Shown here piece after piece: positions 53,614 to 62,037 of a stretch of DNA of 64,000 bases. Under the pieces are notes generated by a model that did not search any database, had not been told where the DNA came from, and saw only the letters and a list, made by a program, of their open reading frames with translations. The translations under genes and the position numbers were made by a program. The stretch's first letter is position 1; each line of letters starts with the position of its first letter. Source of the stretch: Candidatus Effluviviaceae Genus I sp. (GTDB lineage Bacteria > Joyebacterota > Joyebacteria > Joyebacterales > Joyebacteraceae); the NCBI GenBank assembly GCA_016867725.1, contig VGIX01000004.1, positions 42,133 through 106,132 on the forward strand, given 5' to 3'.

Positions 53614-53669
53614 GATCCGGCAGCGCTCGCCGTCAAGAACCCTCACTCGCAGGGCGGCGCTGCCGGATC
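53614..53669. repeat. 13-bp perfect inverted repeat after the sugar-transferase gene
   Basis: GATCCGGCAGCGC (53614-53626) and GCGCTGCCGGATC (53657-53669) are exact inverted copies separated by 30 bases. The element lies between the stop of the sugar-transferase gene and the next predicted promoter. There is no U-tract. It may be a transcription terminator, a protein-binding site or a remnant of a small repeat element; sequence alone does not decide. Confidence 0.6.
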
Positions 53670-53697
53670 GGTGCGTTCAGGGGGTGCGACTGCCGGG

Positions 53698-53726
53698 TTG
53701 ACAGAGCGCGGGGCGTTGACTACTCT
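53698..53726 (+). promoter_or_regulatory. predicted sigma70-type promoter for the GT39 gene
   Basis: TTGACA (53698-53703), 17 bases, then TACTCT (53721-53726). The gap also contains the inverted repeat upstream, and the next start codon is 65 bases downstream. It suggests that the sugar-transferase gene and the GT39-Wza-Wzz run can be expressed separately. Confidence 0.6.
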
Positions 53727-53791
53727 TCCCCGGCGGCACCGTGTGAGCCCCGTCGGCTCATGATCGAGACGGCCGAAGCGGAGCTTGGGCG

Positions 53792-55351
53792 GTGGCGAGG
53801 TGTGACCTGGCGCGAGAGCACTCCACACGAGCCGACGGCGGCGCGCGCAGCGCCGGATGGGTGCTGCTGGCGCTCGTGTTCCTCGCCTTCCTGCTGCGCT
53901 TCTACCGCATCGGGCACCAGAGCCTCTGGGTGGACGAGCTCCTCACGCTGCAGGCGGCCGAGATCGGCGGGGAGATGACAGCCCGGACGTTCTTCGGGAA
54001 CGTCCAGGGGCCGCTCCACGCGCTGCTGGTTCACCTCGTCGGACGGCTTTCGCTCAGCGAGGCGGCACTGAGAAGCGTGTCCGCCGTGGCGAGCGCCTCG
54101 ACCGTTCCGGTGCTGTATCTGCTGGGGGCGGAGCTCGCGGGGCGCCGGAGCGGCCTCATCGCCGCCGCGCTCGGCACGCTGTCCCCCTTCAGCGTGTGGT
54201 ACGGCCAGGAGGTGAGGAACTACGCGCTGCTCGTGTTCTTCGCGGCCGTGTCGACGCTCCTTCTTGCGAGACTGGTCTCGGGGCGAAGCCGCTCGTGGTC
54301 GGGCTACGTCGCCAGCGCTGTCCTGGCCGGGTACTGCAATCTCGCGGCGCTCTTCCTTCTCCTTGCGCACGGCATCTGCGCCGCGGCGCGGGCGGTGGGG
54401 GACCGGCGGTTCGCGCGGCGCTGGGTCGTCGCGTCGGTCGTGATCATCGCCCTGCTCGCGCCCGTGGCATGGGGGCTCGCGAAGTGGGCTCGGGAGGACG
54501 GTGTGGGCGGGCGCGTGGCGCTCGCGCCCGCGGCCGAAAGAGGCGAGCTGCTCAGGGGAGAGACGACCTTCACGCCGCTTGCTGTGCCGTACACGCTGTA
54601 CTCGCTGGTGTACGGGTATTCCCTGGGTCCGACTCCGGTCGAGCTGCATACGCGGCCGCCGCTCGATGCGTTCCTCGAGCGGTGGTGGCTCGTCGCGCCG
54701 GCCGGGGTCGTTGCGGGACTGGCGGCGCTTCTCGGCCTGCGGGCGCTCGCCGACGACCGGCGGGCTCTGGGACTGACGCTCGCAGTGACGCTCGTTCCGC
54801 TTGCTGGGGCCTGTGTGCTTGCGCTGGCGAACGTGAAGCCCTTCAACCCGCGGTACGTGTCCGTGGCGCTGCCGGCGCTCCTCGTGCTCTGCGGAGCAGG
54901 GGTCGGTCTGCTGAGGCGCTCCCCGGCGGCGATCGTCGGGGGGCTCATGGCGATCTTCTCTCTGGTCGCGCTGGGGAACTACTACGGGCGCCCTGACTAC
55001 TGGCGGGAAGACGTCCGCGGCGCGGCGAAGCACGTGGAGGCGAACGAGGAACCCGGGGACGTCGTTCTCATCCCGGTCATCAGGGACGTCTTCGAGTTCT
55101 ACTACCGGGGTTCGGCCCCGCGCTTCCTGCTCTATCCGGGCCAGGCATCGTCGGATGCCGAGGTGGCCACGAGGATCGAGGACGGCGTGCGCGGCCACGA
55201 GCGGCTCTGGTTCGTGGAGGCGCGGCCGTGGCGGACAGACCCCGAGGGGCGCATCCCTGCGTTTCTCAACGAGCGCTATCGGCTGGTCGAGGAGCTGCGG
55301 CTGCCCGGGGCGAAGGTGAGCCTGTACGATCTCACGGGCAGTCCGGGATGA
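53792..55351 (+). CDS. GT39-type membrane glycosyltransferase (GT-C, ArnT/PMT-like)
   Basis: A 519-residue polytopic protein with about ten TM helices. The first extracytoplasmic loop has the acidic GT-C motif in GHQSLWVDELLTLQAAEIG, with VQGPLHALLVHLVGRLSLSE following, typical of GT39/GT83 enzymes that use polyprenyl-phosphate sugars. The C-terminal 120 residues are a soluble periplasmic domain (YWREDVRGAAKHVEANEEPG). It would decorate the surface polysaccharide or a protein or lipid outside the membrane. GTG 53792 follows GGAG by eight bases. The nearest promoter is at 53698. Confidence 0.85.
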   Translation: MARCDLAREHSTRADGGARSAGWVLLALVFLAFLLRFYRIGHQSLWVDELLTLQAAEIGGEMTARTFFGNVQGPLHALLVHLVGRLSLSEAALRSVSAVASASTVPVLYLLGAELAGRRSGLIAAALGTLSPFSVWYGQEVRNYALLVFFAAVSTLLLARLVSGRSRSWSGYVASAVLAGYCNLAALFLLLAHGICAAARAVGDRRFARRWVVASVVIIALLAPVAWGLAKWAREDGVGGRVALAPAAERGELLRGETTFTPLAVPYTLYSLVYGYSLGPTPVELHTRPPLDAFLERWWLVAPAGVVAGLAALLGLRALADDRRALGLTLAVTLVPLAGACVLALANVKPFNPRYVSVALPALLVLCGAGVGLLRRSPAAIVGGLMAIFSLVALGNYYGRPDYWREDVRGAAKHVEANEEPGDVVLIPVIRDVFEFYYRGSAPRFLLYPGQASSDAEVATRIEDGVRGHERLWFVEARPWRTDPEGRIPAFLNERYRLVEELRLPGAKVSLYDLTGSPG

Positions 55352-55544
55352 ACGCTGCGGCGTCAGCCTTGGTGCTGGGGCACAATGGCTGAGGGGCGTT
55401 CGGCTTGACTTGGCAGCTGCCGCTATTCCGCGCCTCGTGCGGACCCCGCTATCGGACGGCCGTGGCACGGGTTATGCTGTTCGTGGGGCTCGGGTCGCGC
55501 TGCCGAGCCGGGTGTGGTCGGCCGCGCAAGGGGGAACACACCTC

Positions 55545-56279
55545 ATGGCACGAGTTGTGAGGGCCGGCGCCTTGGCGCTTGCCGGCGCCGTGATGCTCAT
55601 GGCGCCGGGATGCAGCCCGCGCCCGACCGTGCGGGCGGCGCCGCCCGTGGTCGAGACCGCGGGCACCGGAGCGGCCGCGTATCGGCTGCGCCCGGGCGAC
55701 GCGGTGTGGATCGACTTCCTCACCGACGCCAGCATGAGCCTTGAGGTGCCCGTGACGCCCGCGGGCACGATCACGCTGCCGCTCGCCGGTGATCTCAAGG
55801 CGGTGGAGAAGACAACCGAGGAGCTCGCGGCGGACATCAGGGAACACATGTCCCCTTACCTCATCGACCCCGCTGTCTCGGTCGTGGTGAAGGAGCTGGG
55901 TGCGAGACCTGTGTTCGTGATCGGCGAGGTGAGGTCGCCGGGTAGGGTGGCCTCGACCGAGCCGCTCACGGTCACGCGCGCCATCGCGGCGGTGGGCGGC
56001 CTGCTCCCCACCGCTCAGCCCAGGAGCATCATGATCCTGCGCAGCGAGGGCGTGGCGGAGCCGACGGCCTACAAGGTCGACCTGACCCTGGTGCTTTCAG
56101 GCAAGGATCTTACGCACGACGTGGAGCTCGTGCCGAACGACGTCGTCTACGTCTCGCAGTCCCTCATCGGCGACGTCGGTGAGTTCGTCTCTCTCTTCTT
56201 CGAGAGCATCCTGCCGGCGCAGCTCTTCTACCTCCGTGGGTACGACATCGTGAATCCGGAGAGGCGAGGCCTGTGGTAG
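55545..56279 (+). CDS. polysaccharide export lipoprotein (Wza-family, PES and SLBB domains)
   Basis: A 244-residue outer-membrane export lipoprotein. The signal peptide ends in MAPGC (Cys23), after which AYRLRPGDAVWIDFLTDASM begins the PES domain; VPVTPAGTITLPLAGDLKAV and TTEELAADIREHMSPYLIDP are standard. One SLBB domain follows (VFVIGEVRSPGRVASTEPLT, VTRAIAAVGGLLPTA), then the end VELVPNDVVYVSQSLIGDVG. It has one SLBB domain, fewer than in E. coli Wza. ATG 55545 follows AAGGGGG by nine bases. The 190 bp upstream contain no clear promoter. It overlaps the Wzz-like gene by seven bases. Confidence 0.9.
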   Translation: MARVVRAGALALAGAVMLMAPGCSPRPTVRAAPPVVETAGTGAAAYRLRPGDAVWIDFLTDASMSLEVPVTPAGTITLPLAGDLKAVEKTTEELAADIREHMSPYLIDPAVSVVVKELGARPVFVIGEVRSPGRVASTEPLTVTRAIAAVGGLLPTAQPRSIMILRSEGVAEPTAYKVDLTLVLSGKDLTHDVELVPNDVVYVSQSLIGDVGEFVSLFFESILPAQLFYLRGYDIVNPERRGLW

Positions 56280-57673
56280 CGCGAGGGCAAGCAGAGACCG
56301 CTGGGCGTCCGGAGACCGGGGCATCTGCGATGCCCCAGGCGACGGCGTCCCTTGTTCGCGACCTGGTCTTCATCGTCTTCAAGCGGAAGGTGCCCCTCCT
56401 GGGTCTCCTGCTCGTTGGCACGGCGATCCTCCTCTACGGTGCGGCCACCGGAGAGCCCGAGTATGAGGCGAGCGCGCGCGTGTTCGTCAAGCGCCAGCCC
56501 GCCGGATACCAGATGCCGGCGGAGTCTCAGCACGTGCTCAGGCGCATCGAGGTCGTGAACTCGGAGATCCAGATCGTCACGAGCGCGGCGGTCGCGGCGG
56601 AGGTCGTGGACCGGGTCGGGCTGGCGAGTGCGGAAGACCGTGCTCTCGTCGTCGAACGGCTTCAGAAGAGAATCAAGGCCGAGTCGCCTACGGAGTCCGA
56701 CATCATCAACATCCGATACCGTCACAAGGACCCGGAGATGGCGGCGCGCGTTGTCAACGCCGTTCTCGATGCGTACCTCGACATCCGGCGGAGCGTCGCA
56801 TACAACGCCGAAGCTGCGGACTTCCTGAACCACCAGGCGGGGGTCGTCAAGGCGGAACTCGACTCCATCGCAGACGAGATCGCCAAGCTGGGCGGGGAGA
56901 AGTGGCAGCTGACAGTGGGCAGGAAGCCCGAGCAGCAGATGGGGCTGGGCGACCGGCTTCTGAACGAGCTCATCACCCTCGACACGAGGATCTCATCGAG
57001 GGAGAGGGAACTCGCGATGGTCCGGGAGTGGCTCGATACGACCGATGCCTCGCACGTCCCGACCTACAACACCTACGAGATGCCGACGGTGATCGATGCG
57101 AAGCGGAAGCTCCTGGAGATCCAGGAGGAGCTGGCCGAGGCGCGGTCGAAGTACACCGCGGACCACCCCGAGGTGCGTCGTCTGGAGCGGCAGGCTGCGC
57201 TCGCCGCCGACGTGCTGCGCGCTGAGGTGGAACAGGCGCACATGCGCCAGAGCGCACAGGTGCAGGAGTGGAAGGCGCAGCGCCGCTCGGCGTTCGACAA
57301 GTACCTCGAGCTGCAGGCGCAGAACTCGGAGATCGCCGAGAACGACATGCGCCTCCGCATCCTCGAGCACGAGCTCTCGATCCGCGCGGACCTCTACGCT
57401 GTGATCATGGACCGCAGGGAGCAGTATCGCATCACCGCGGCGACGGATCCGGGCCTGATGAACGTCGGCATCGTGTCCCGGGCGGCCGTTCCCGTGGAGC
57501 CCGCGGCGCAGGCCGTCAACATGAGATTCGTGTTCGGGCTGTTCACGATCTTCTTCGGGTTCATGCTCGTCATGGCGCTCGAGCGCATGGACCACACGCT
57601 CGAGCGACCCGAGGACGTCGAGCGGACCCTGGGGATCAAGGTCCTGGCCTGGATCCCGGAGCGGGAGGCGTAG
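56273..57673 (+). CDS. Wzz/GNVR-domain polysaccharide chain-length determinant
   Basis: A 466-residue PCP protein with N-terminal Wzz domain (VRDLVFIVFKRKVPLLGLLL TM helix at about 35-55, EYEASARVFVKRQPAGYQMP), a long periplasmic coiled coil (about 180-400, including EARSKYTADHPEVRRLERQA), and a second TM helix near 420-440 (MRFVFGLFTIFFGFMLVMAL). The kinase domain found in Wzc is absent here; a separate BY-kinase-like gene lies at 58549. PDPGLMNVGIVSRAAVPVEP-type residues before TM2 are typical. Start is GTG 56273 (overlap with the previous stop); ATG 56330 is a possible alternative. Confidence 0.88.
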   Translation: MVARGQAETAGRPETGASAMPQATASLVRDLVFIVFKRKVPLLGLLLVGTAILLYGAATGEPEYEASARVFVKRQPAGYQMPAESQHVLRRIEVVNSEIQIVTSAAVAAEVVDRVGLASAEDRALVVERLQKRIKAESPTESDIINIRYRHKDPEMAARVVNAVLDAYLDIRRSVAYNAEAADFLNHQAGVVKAELDSIADEIAKLGGEKWQLTVGRKPEQQMGLGDRLLNELITLDTRISSRERELAMVREWLDTTDASHVPTYNTYEMPTVIDAKRKLLEIQEELAEARSKYTADHPEVRRLERQAALAADVLRAEVEQAHMRQSAQVQEWKAQRRSAFDKYLELQAQNSEIAENDMRLRILEHELSIRADLYAVIMDRREQYRITAATDPGLMNVGIVSRAAVPVEPAAQAVNMRFVFGLFTIFFGFMLVMALERMDHTLERPEDVERTLGIKVLAWIPEREA

Positions 57674-57679
57674 CCGGCG

Positions 57680-58531
57680 ATGTACACGGCGTTCTACCAG
57701 CTGAACGAGCGGCCGTTCGAGCTCACGCCGGACCTCCGGTTCCTCTACCTGTCGCCGAAGCACAGGGAGGCGCTGGCCCACCTCAGCTACGGCGTGGCCG
57801 AGCGCAAGGTGTTCGTCCAGCTGACGGGCGAGGTCGGGACCGGCAAGACGCTCATGCTCGACGCGCTGGTCCACGGGCTCGACGCGACGACGCGCGTGGC
57901 GAGGATCACGAACACGACGATCTCGAAGATGGACCTCCTCCGCGCGCTCGCCTGGGAGCTCGGGCTGTCCGGCGACGCGCGCACGAAGATGGAGATGCTG
58001 AGGGAGATCAGCGAGTGTCTCGCGCGGTGGTCCGCCGACGGGCGGAACGCGGTGTTCGTCATCGACGAGGCGCAGAACCTGGAGCCGCCGGTTCTCGAGG
58101 AGATCAGACTCCTGTCGAACCTGAGGTCGCTCGACCGCTCCACGCTGCAGATCGTGCTGGCGGGACAGCCGGAGCTCAGGGCGAAGCTGGAGGACCCGGA
58201 GCTCAGGCAGCTTCGGCAGCGCATCGGCATCCGCTACCACCTCGAGCCGCTGTCGCAGGACGAGACGGGCGAGTACATCAGGCACCGCCTGGGCGTGGCC
58301 GGCGCCAAGGACGACCGGATCTTCGACGCGAGCGCCATCGAGGCCGTGTACGAGTTCTCGCAGGGCATCCCGCGGATGATCAACATCATCTGCGACAACT
58401 CGCTCCTCGCCGGGTACGCCGACGGCAAGCGGTGGATCGGACGGCGGACGGTCCGGGAGACCGTCGAGGCGCTCGAGACGCGCGAACCCGCGCGGACCTC
58501 CGGCGGCGATCCGGACGCTGCCCGAACCTAG
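57680..58531 (+). CDS. ExeA/GspA-type AAA ATPase of the exopolysaccharide locus
   Basis: A 283-residue AAA protein: N-terminal YTAFYQLNERPFELTPDLRF, the family start; Walker A GEVGTGKTLMLDALVHGL (about 50-60); Walker B NAVFVIDEAQNLEPPVLEEI (about 122-141); sensor RQRIGIRYHLEPLSQDETGE; and DASAIEAVYEFSQGIPRMIN. Proteins of this kind accompany Wzc-like polysaccharide export genes, notably in exosortase/PEP-CTERM loci, where they are called XrtA-associated ATPases. No exosortase gene is seen in the window. The ATG lies six bases after the Wzz-like stop, within a coupled run. Confidence 0.88.
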   Translation: MYTAFYQLNERPFELTPDLRFLYLSPKHREALAHLSYGVAERKVFVQLTGEVGTGKTLMLDALVHGLDATTRVARITNTTISKMDLLRALAWELGLSGDARTKMEMLREISECLARWSADGRNAVFVIDEAQNLEPPVLEEIRLLSNLRSLDRSTLQIVLAGQPELRAKLEDPELRQLRQRIGIRYHLEPLSQDETGEYIRHRLGVAGAKDDRIFDASAIEAVYEFSQGIPRMINIICDNSLLAGYADGKRWIGRRTVRETVEALETREPARTSGGDPDAART

Positions 58532-58548
58532 AAACCCGGGGGCGACGC

Positions 58549-59307
58549 ATGGACGAGTCGAGCAAGATCTCGCGTGCCATCGCGAGGGCGCACGTCGAAC
58601 AGGGGCTGCCCGCAGAGACATCCGGCGAGGCCCTGGGCCGCGGCGGCGTCTTCGTGCCCACGCGACGGGTGGCCCGGGCGGTCCGCGACGCCGAGCAGTA
58701 TCACACGCTGGCGGCCGAGATCCGCATCGCGCTCCCGACGATCGACTCCAAGGTGGTCATGTTCACCGGGTCCGTGCAGGGCGAGGGCGCGAGCCTCGTG
58801 GCCCGCGAGTTCGCGCAGACGCTCGCGGCCGAGAGCGAGGTGACCACGGTGCTCGTGGACCTCAACTTCCGGGCGCCGTCGGCCGCCGAGGCGTTCCGCG
58901 TGCCCCGCGATCCCGGGTTCGTGGACTTCGTTCTGTCCGAGCTCCCGCTGTCGCAGTGCCTCCGTTCCACCGATACGCCCCGGCTGAGCGTGCTCCCGGC
59001 GGGACGGCCCGTCGCCTCCCCGGCGCGGGTCCTCGCCGACCCGAGGGTCGAACTCGCCGTCGCCGAGCTGAGACGGCGCTTCGGCTTCGTCGTGATCGAC
59101 ATGGCGCCCATCGTGCCGTTCTCGGAGGGCGTGCAGTTCTCGCGCGCGGTCGACGGCGTCGTGCTGGTGGTCCGCTCCGGCAACACCAAGCGCGAGCTCG
59201 TGCAGCGAGCCATGGAGCTGCTCGGCGACGCCGGCGCGAGGGTGCTCGGAACCGTTCTGAACCGACGGAGGTTCTACGTGCCGCGGTTCATCTACGAGCG
59301 GCTCTGA
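58549..59307 (+). CDS. BY-kinase/CpsD-like P-loop protein with degenerate Walker motifs
   Basis: A 252-residue cytosolic protein of the CpsD/Wzc-kinase family. Walker A normally reads GEGKST; here residues 76-83 read GSVQGEGAS, so the lysine is Ala81. Walker A' is VLVDLNFRAPS where DxD is usual: Asp104 is kept, the second Asp is Asn106. Walker B is FVVIDMAPIVPFSEG. A few tyrosines occur at the end (RRRFYVPRFIYERL) but there is no Tyr-rich tail. ATP binding and autokinase activity are therefore doubtful; it may act as a regulatory partner of the Wzz-like protein. The ATG follows GGGGGCGACGC. Located directly before the polymerase gene. Confidence 0.85.
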   Translation: MDESSKISRAIARAHVEQGLPAETSGEALGRGGVFVPTRRVARAVRDAEQYHTLAAEIRIALPTIDSKVVMFTGSVQGEGASLVAREFAQTLAAESEVTTVLVDLNFRAPSAAEAFRVPRDPGFVDFVLSELPLSQCLRSTDTPRLSVLPAGRPVASPARVLADPRVELAVAELRRRFGFVVIDMAPIVPFSEGVQFSRAVDGVVLVVRSGNTKRELVQRAMELLGDAGARVLGTVLNRRRFYVPRFIYERL

Positions 59308-59314
59308 GCTCTCT

Positions 59315-60856
59315 ATGAACGGACTTGCACGCAGAACAGGCGAGCTCTACGGGCAGAGCGAGCACGTGCTCGGCCGCTCGTGGCCTCTGTGGGTCGTCGC
59401 GCTCGTCTTCTACGCCGGGGCGGCGTTCGTCGTCCTCACCCGGGTCCGCCTGCCCACCCCGCTCCACCTCGTGGTCTTCCTCATGGCGGCCGTCATCCTC
59501 CTGCTGACGCTGATCAGGGTCGAGTGGGCGGTCATGGCGTTGGCGCTCATGATCCCGTTCGCCAGGCCGGGATTCACGCTCGGCAGCGCGAAGGCGTTTC
59601 ACGTGAGCGGATTCAACGTGGCCGTCGCGGGCGTGTGGATCGTCTACACGTTCAGGTACCTTCTCGAGCGCGGGTCCGCCGGTCGGGGCCCTTTCATACG
59701 CCGCACGCCGCTTGACCTCCTGATCGGCGCCTTCGTCTTCCTTGTCGCGGCCTCGACCTTCGTCGGGCTTTCGAACATGCAGGACCCGTTCGGGCGCGGC
59801 GCGATCCTGCTCACGCTCAAGGAGACGCTCTTCTACTTCGCCTGGCTCTACCTCGTGTGCACGTTGATCCGCAACCCTGTCGATCTCCGGCGCTTCGCGA
59901 TCTGCTTCGCGATGTCGGGCGTTCTCGTCGCGGTGCTCGGCCTTGCAGCCAGGATGCAGAGCGCGGCCATCTCCCTCGGCGTGTCGGAGGCCGAGGTCGA
60001 GGGGGGAGTCGTCGGGGGCCGGACCGAGGGCGGCTGGTTCGGCCTGATTCACCCCAACCTGTTCGGGGCGTTCCTCGCCGTATCGATGCCCCTCTGCTTC
60101 TTCGCGGTCGATCACCTCCGACGAGCGCTGCACAGAGCCCTGATCAACGCGGCAACACTCGCTGGCTTCGTCGGGCTCCTCTTCACCTACTCGCGGAGCG
60201 CGTGGATCGGCATCCTCGCAGGACTTGCGAGCCAAGCAGCGCTCCATCGGCCGACGCTCCGCCGCATGGCCCAATTCGCTGTGCTTTTTGCCGTGGTCGC
60301 CCAGGTCCTTGCCCTCGTCACGACGGGCCATGGATTCGTTGACCTCATCCAGATCCGGTTCGAGCAGCTCCAGCGCAGCGGCTACTCGATGCGACCGATG
60401 ATCTTCGCGTCGTCGCTCCAGGTGATGAGGCGCAGCCCCCTCGTCGGCGTCGGAGGCGGGGCGTTCTCCCGGTACTCCGCGGAGGCGTGGGAGGGGCAAC
60501 CGCTCGCGCACGCCCACAACGTCCTCATGACGTTCGCGTGTGAGTTCGGCATTCCGGCCGCGGCCGTCTACACCCTGCTGCTCGTCGTCGTGATCGTGAT
60601 CGCGTCCAGGAACGTGAAGCGTCTCGTGCGCGTGCCGGGTTACGGCTTCCTTGCGCAAGGGAGTCTGGCGGGGCTCATCGCCGTCTACATGCTCGCCCAG
60701 TTCGAGCACGTCTTCTTCAGCCGGGACGTGGGGTACGCGTTCTACGGCGTCGTGGCCATTGTCCTCGTGCTCGAGAGACTCTACAACGAAGGCGCGCTTC
60801 CGCCTCGCGCCGACGGCGCCGGCGAGGAGAAGCCCGGGCCCTGGAGGGGAGCATGA
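59315..60856 (+). CDS. O-antigen ligase/polymerase-family membrane protein (Wzy_C)
   Basis: A 513-residue protein with about twelve TM helices (SWPLWVVALVFYAGAAFVVL, LVVFLMAAVILLLTLIRVEW and so on). The family signature lies in the large periplasmic loop and following helix: GRTEGGWFGLIHPNLFGAFL, FTYSRSAWIGILAGLASQAA, and SSLQVMRRSPLVGVGGGAFS with AHAHNVLMTFACEFG. The conserved Arg and His expected for WaaL/Wzy are present. In this locus it is most likely the exopolysaccharide polymerase; ligation to lipid A-core is an alternative. It follows the BY-kinase-like gene by seven bases and overlaps the next gene by four. Confidence 0.88.
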   Translation: MNGLARRTGELYGQSEHVLGRSWPLWVVALVFYAGAAFVVLTRVRLPTPLHLVVFLMAAVILLLTLIRVEWAVMALALMIPFARPGFTLGSAKAFHVSGFNVAVAGVWIVYTFRYLLERGSAGRGPFIRRTPLDLLIGAFVFLVAASTFVGLSNMQDPFGRGAILLTLKETLFYFAWLYLVCTLIRNPVDLRRFAICFAMSGVLVAVLGLAARMQSAAISLGVSEAEVEGGVVGGRTEGGWFGLIHPNLFGAFLAVSMPLCFFAVDHLRRALHRALINAATLAGFVGLLFTYSRSAWIGILAGLASQAALHRPTLRRMAQFAVLFAVVAQVLALVTTGHGFVDLIQIRFEQLQRSGYSMRPMIFASSLQVMRRSPLVGVGGGAFSRYSAEAWEGQPLAHAHNVLMTFACEFGIPAAAVYTLLLVVVIVIASRNVKRLVRVPGYGFLAQGSLAGLIAVYMLAQFEHVFFSRDVGYAFYGVVAIVLVLERLYNEGALPPRADGAGEEKPGPWRGA

Positions 60857-62037
60857 GCGCACCCGGGTCGGCCGGCGGGGCGGGCGCACGGAGGGTGGCG
60901 TTCTACACCGACGCCCAGGCATGGCCCGGGGGCGCCGAGATGTACCTGACCGGGCTCATGCGATGGCTGAGGTCCGCGGGGTGGGAGCCGTGCCTCTTCG
61001 CGTCCGACCGCGCGGAGACGGGGGAGTGGCGGGCCATGCTCGGTGCGGAGGGGTTCGCCGTGACGGCCTTCCGCCCCACGCGCGAGCTCGACGCGCGGGG
61101 CGCGGCGGAGGCGGCACGGATGCTCGAGGGCTTCCCCCTGGTCCACTTCAACAAGACGCACCCGAGGACCTGCCTGCCGGCCATCGGCGCCGCGAGGCGC
61201 GCCGGCGCGCGGGTCGTCGTGTCAACCGAGCACGTGACGGGCCGCATCAGGTCGCGCTATCCGCTCGGCTCGGCGGTCGCCGCGGCGCTGACGCGCGCCG
61301 CCAATCGTTCCCTCGACCGGATCATCGTCGTGTCCGAGGCCAGCAGACGGGAGTACGCGAGGAACTTCCGCTGCGCGCCGGAGCAGCTCGTCGCGATCCG
61401 TGGCGGCGTGGATCCCGGGCGGTTCGAGCGGCTTCCCGACCGGGGTGCGGCCCGACGCGGGCTCGGGATCGCGCCGGACGCGACGGTCGTCGTGACGGTC
61501 GGACGGCTCTGCGAGGGCAAGGGGCAGGACGCGGCCGTCGAGGCGGTAGCGCTGGCCCGCGGACGGATCGAAGGACTCATGCTCCTGCTCGTCGGCGACG
61601 GGCCCGCGCGCGGGAGGCTGGAGGCGCTGGCGCGAGAGCGCGGCGTGTCGGATCGCGTCGTCTTCGCCGGCGCCCGCGGCGACATCGAGACCGTGCTCGC
61701 GAGCGCCGACGCGATGATCCTCTCGTCCGAGGCGGAGAGCCTTCCGCTCTCGGTGCTCGAAGCGATGGCGGCCGGGCTCCCTGTGGTTTCTACTGACGTC
61801 GGTGGCATCTCTGAGGCCGTTGTGGACCGCGTGACAGGTCGTGTGGTCCCGCGCCGGGACCCGGACGCCCTCGCCGACGCGACGGCCGAGGTGCTCGGCC
61901 GGCCGGACCACGGGGCTGCCCTGGGACGGGCCGGGCGCGCGAGGGTGGAGGCCGAGTTCGACGTCCGCCAGAGCTACGCGAAGACGGCCGCCCTGTATGC
62001 CGACCTGCTCGCGGCGGCGGAGGCGCGCGGTGCCTAG
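60853..62037 (+). CDS. GT4-family glycosyltransferase
   Basis: A 394-residue GT-B enzyme. The N-terminal domain opens ARRVAFYTDAQAWPGGAEMY with a GG-A motif; VVVSTEHVTGRIRSRYPLGS and IIVVSEASRREYARNFRCAP follow. The donor domain has TVGRLCEGKGQDAAVEAVAL, LLLVGDGPARGRLEALARER, VVFAGARGDIETVLASADAM and the E-x7-E motif in SSEAESLPLSVLEAMAAGLP. The start overlaps the polymerase stop. A step in exopolysaccharide repeat assembly is likely; sugar unknown. Confidence 0.9.
   Translation: MSAPGSAGGAGARRVAFYTDAQAWPGGAEMYLTGLMRWLRSAGWEPCLFASDRAETGEWRAMLGAEGFAVTAFRPTRELDARGAAEAARMLEGFPLVHFNKTHPRTCLPAIGAARRAGARVVVSTEHVTGRIRSRYPLGSAVAAALTRAANRSLDRIIVVSEASRREYARNFRCAPEQLVAIRGGVDPGRFERLPDRGAARRGLGIAPDATVVVTVGRLCEGKGQDAAVEAVALARGRIEGLMLLLVGDGPARGRLEALARERGVSDRVVFAGARGDIETVLASADAMILSSEAESLPLSVLEAMAAGLPVVSTDVGGISEAVVDRVTGRVVPRRDPDALADATAEVLGRPDHGAALGRAGRARVEAEFDVRQSYAKTAALYADLLAAAEARGA

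Noticed and set aside
55400..55480. Promoter upstream of the Wza-like gene based on TTGACT (55405) or TATGCT (55473)
   Set aside because: Neither box has a partner at 16-18 bases, so no pair could be supported.
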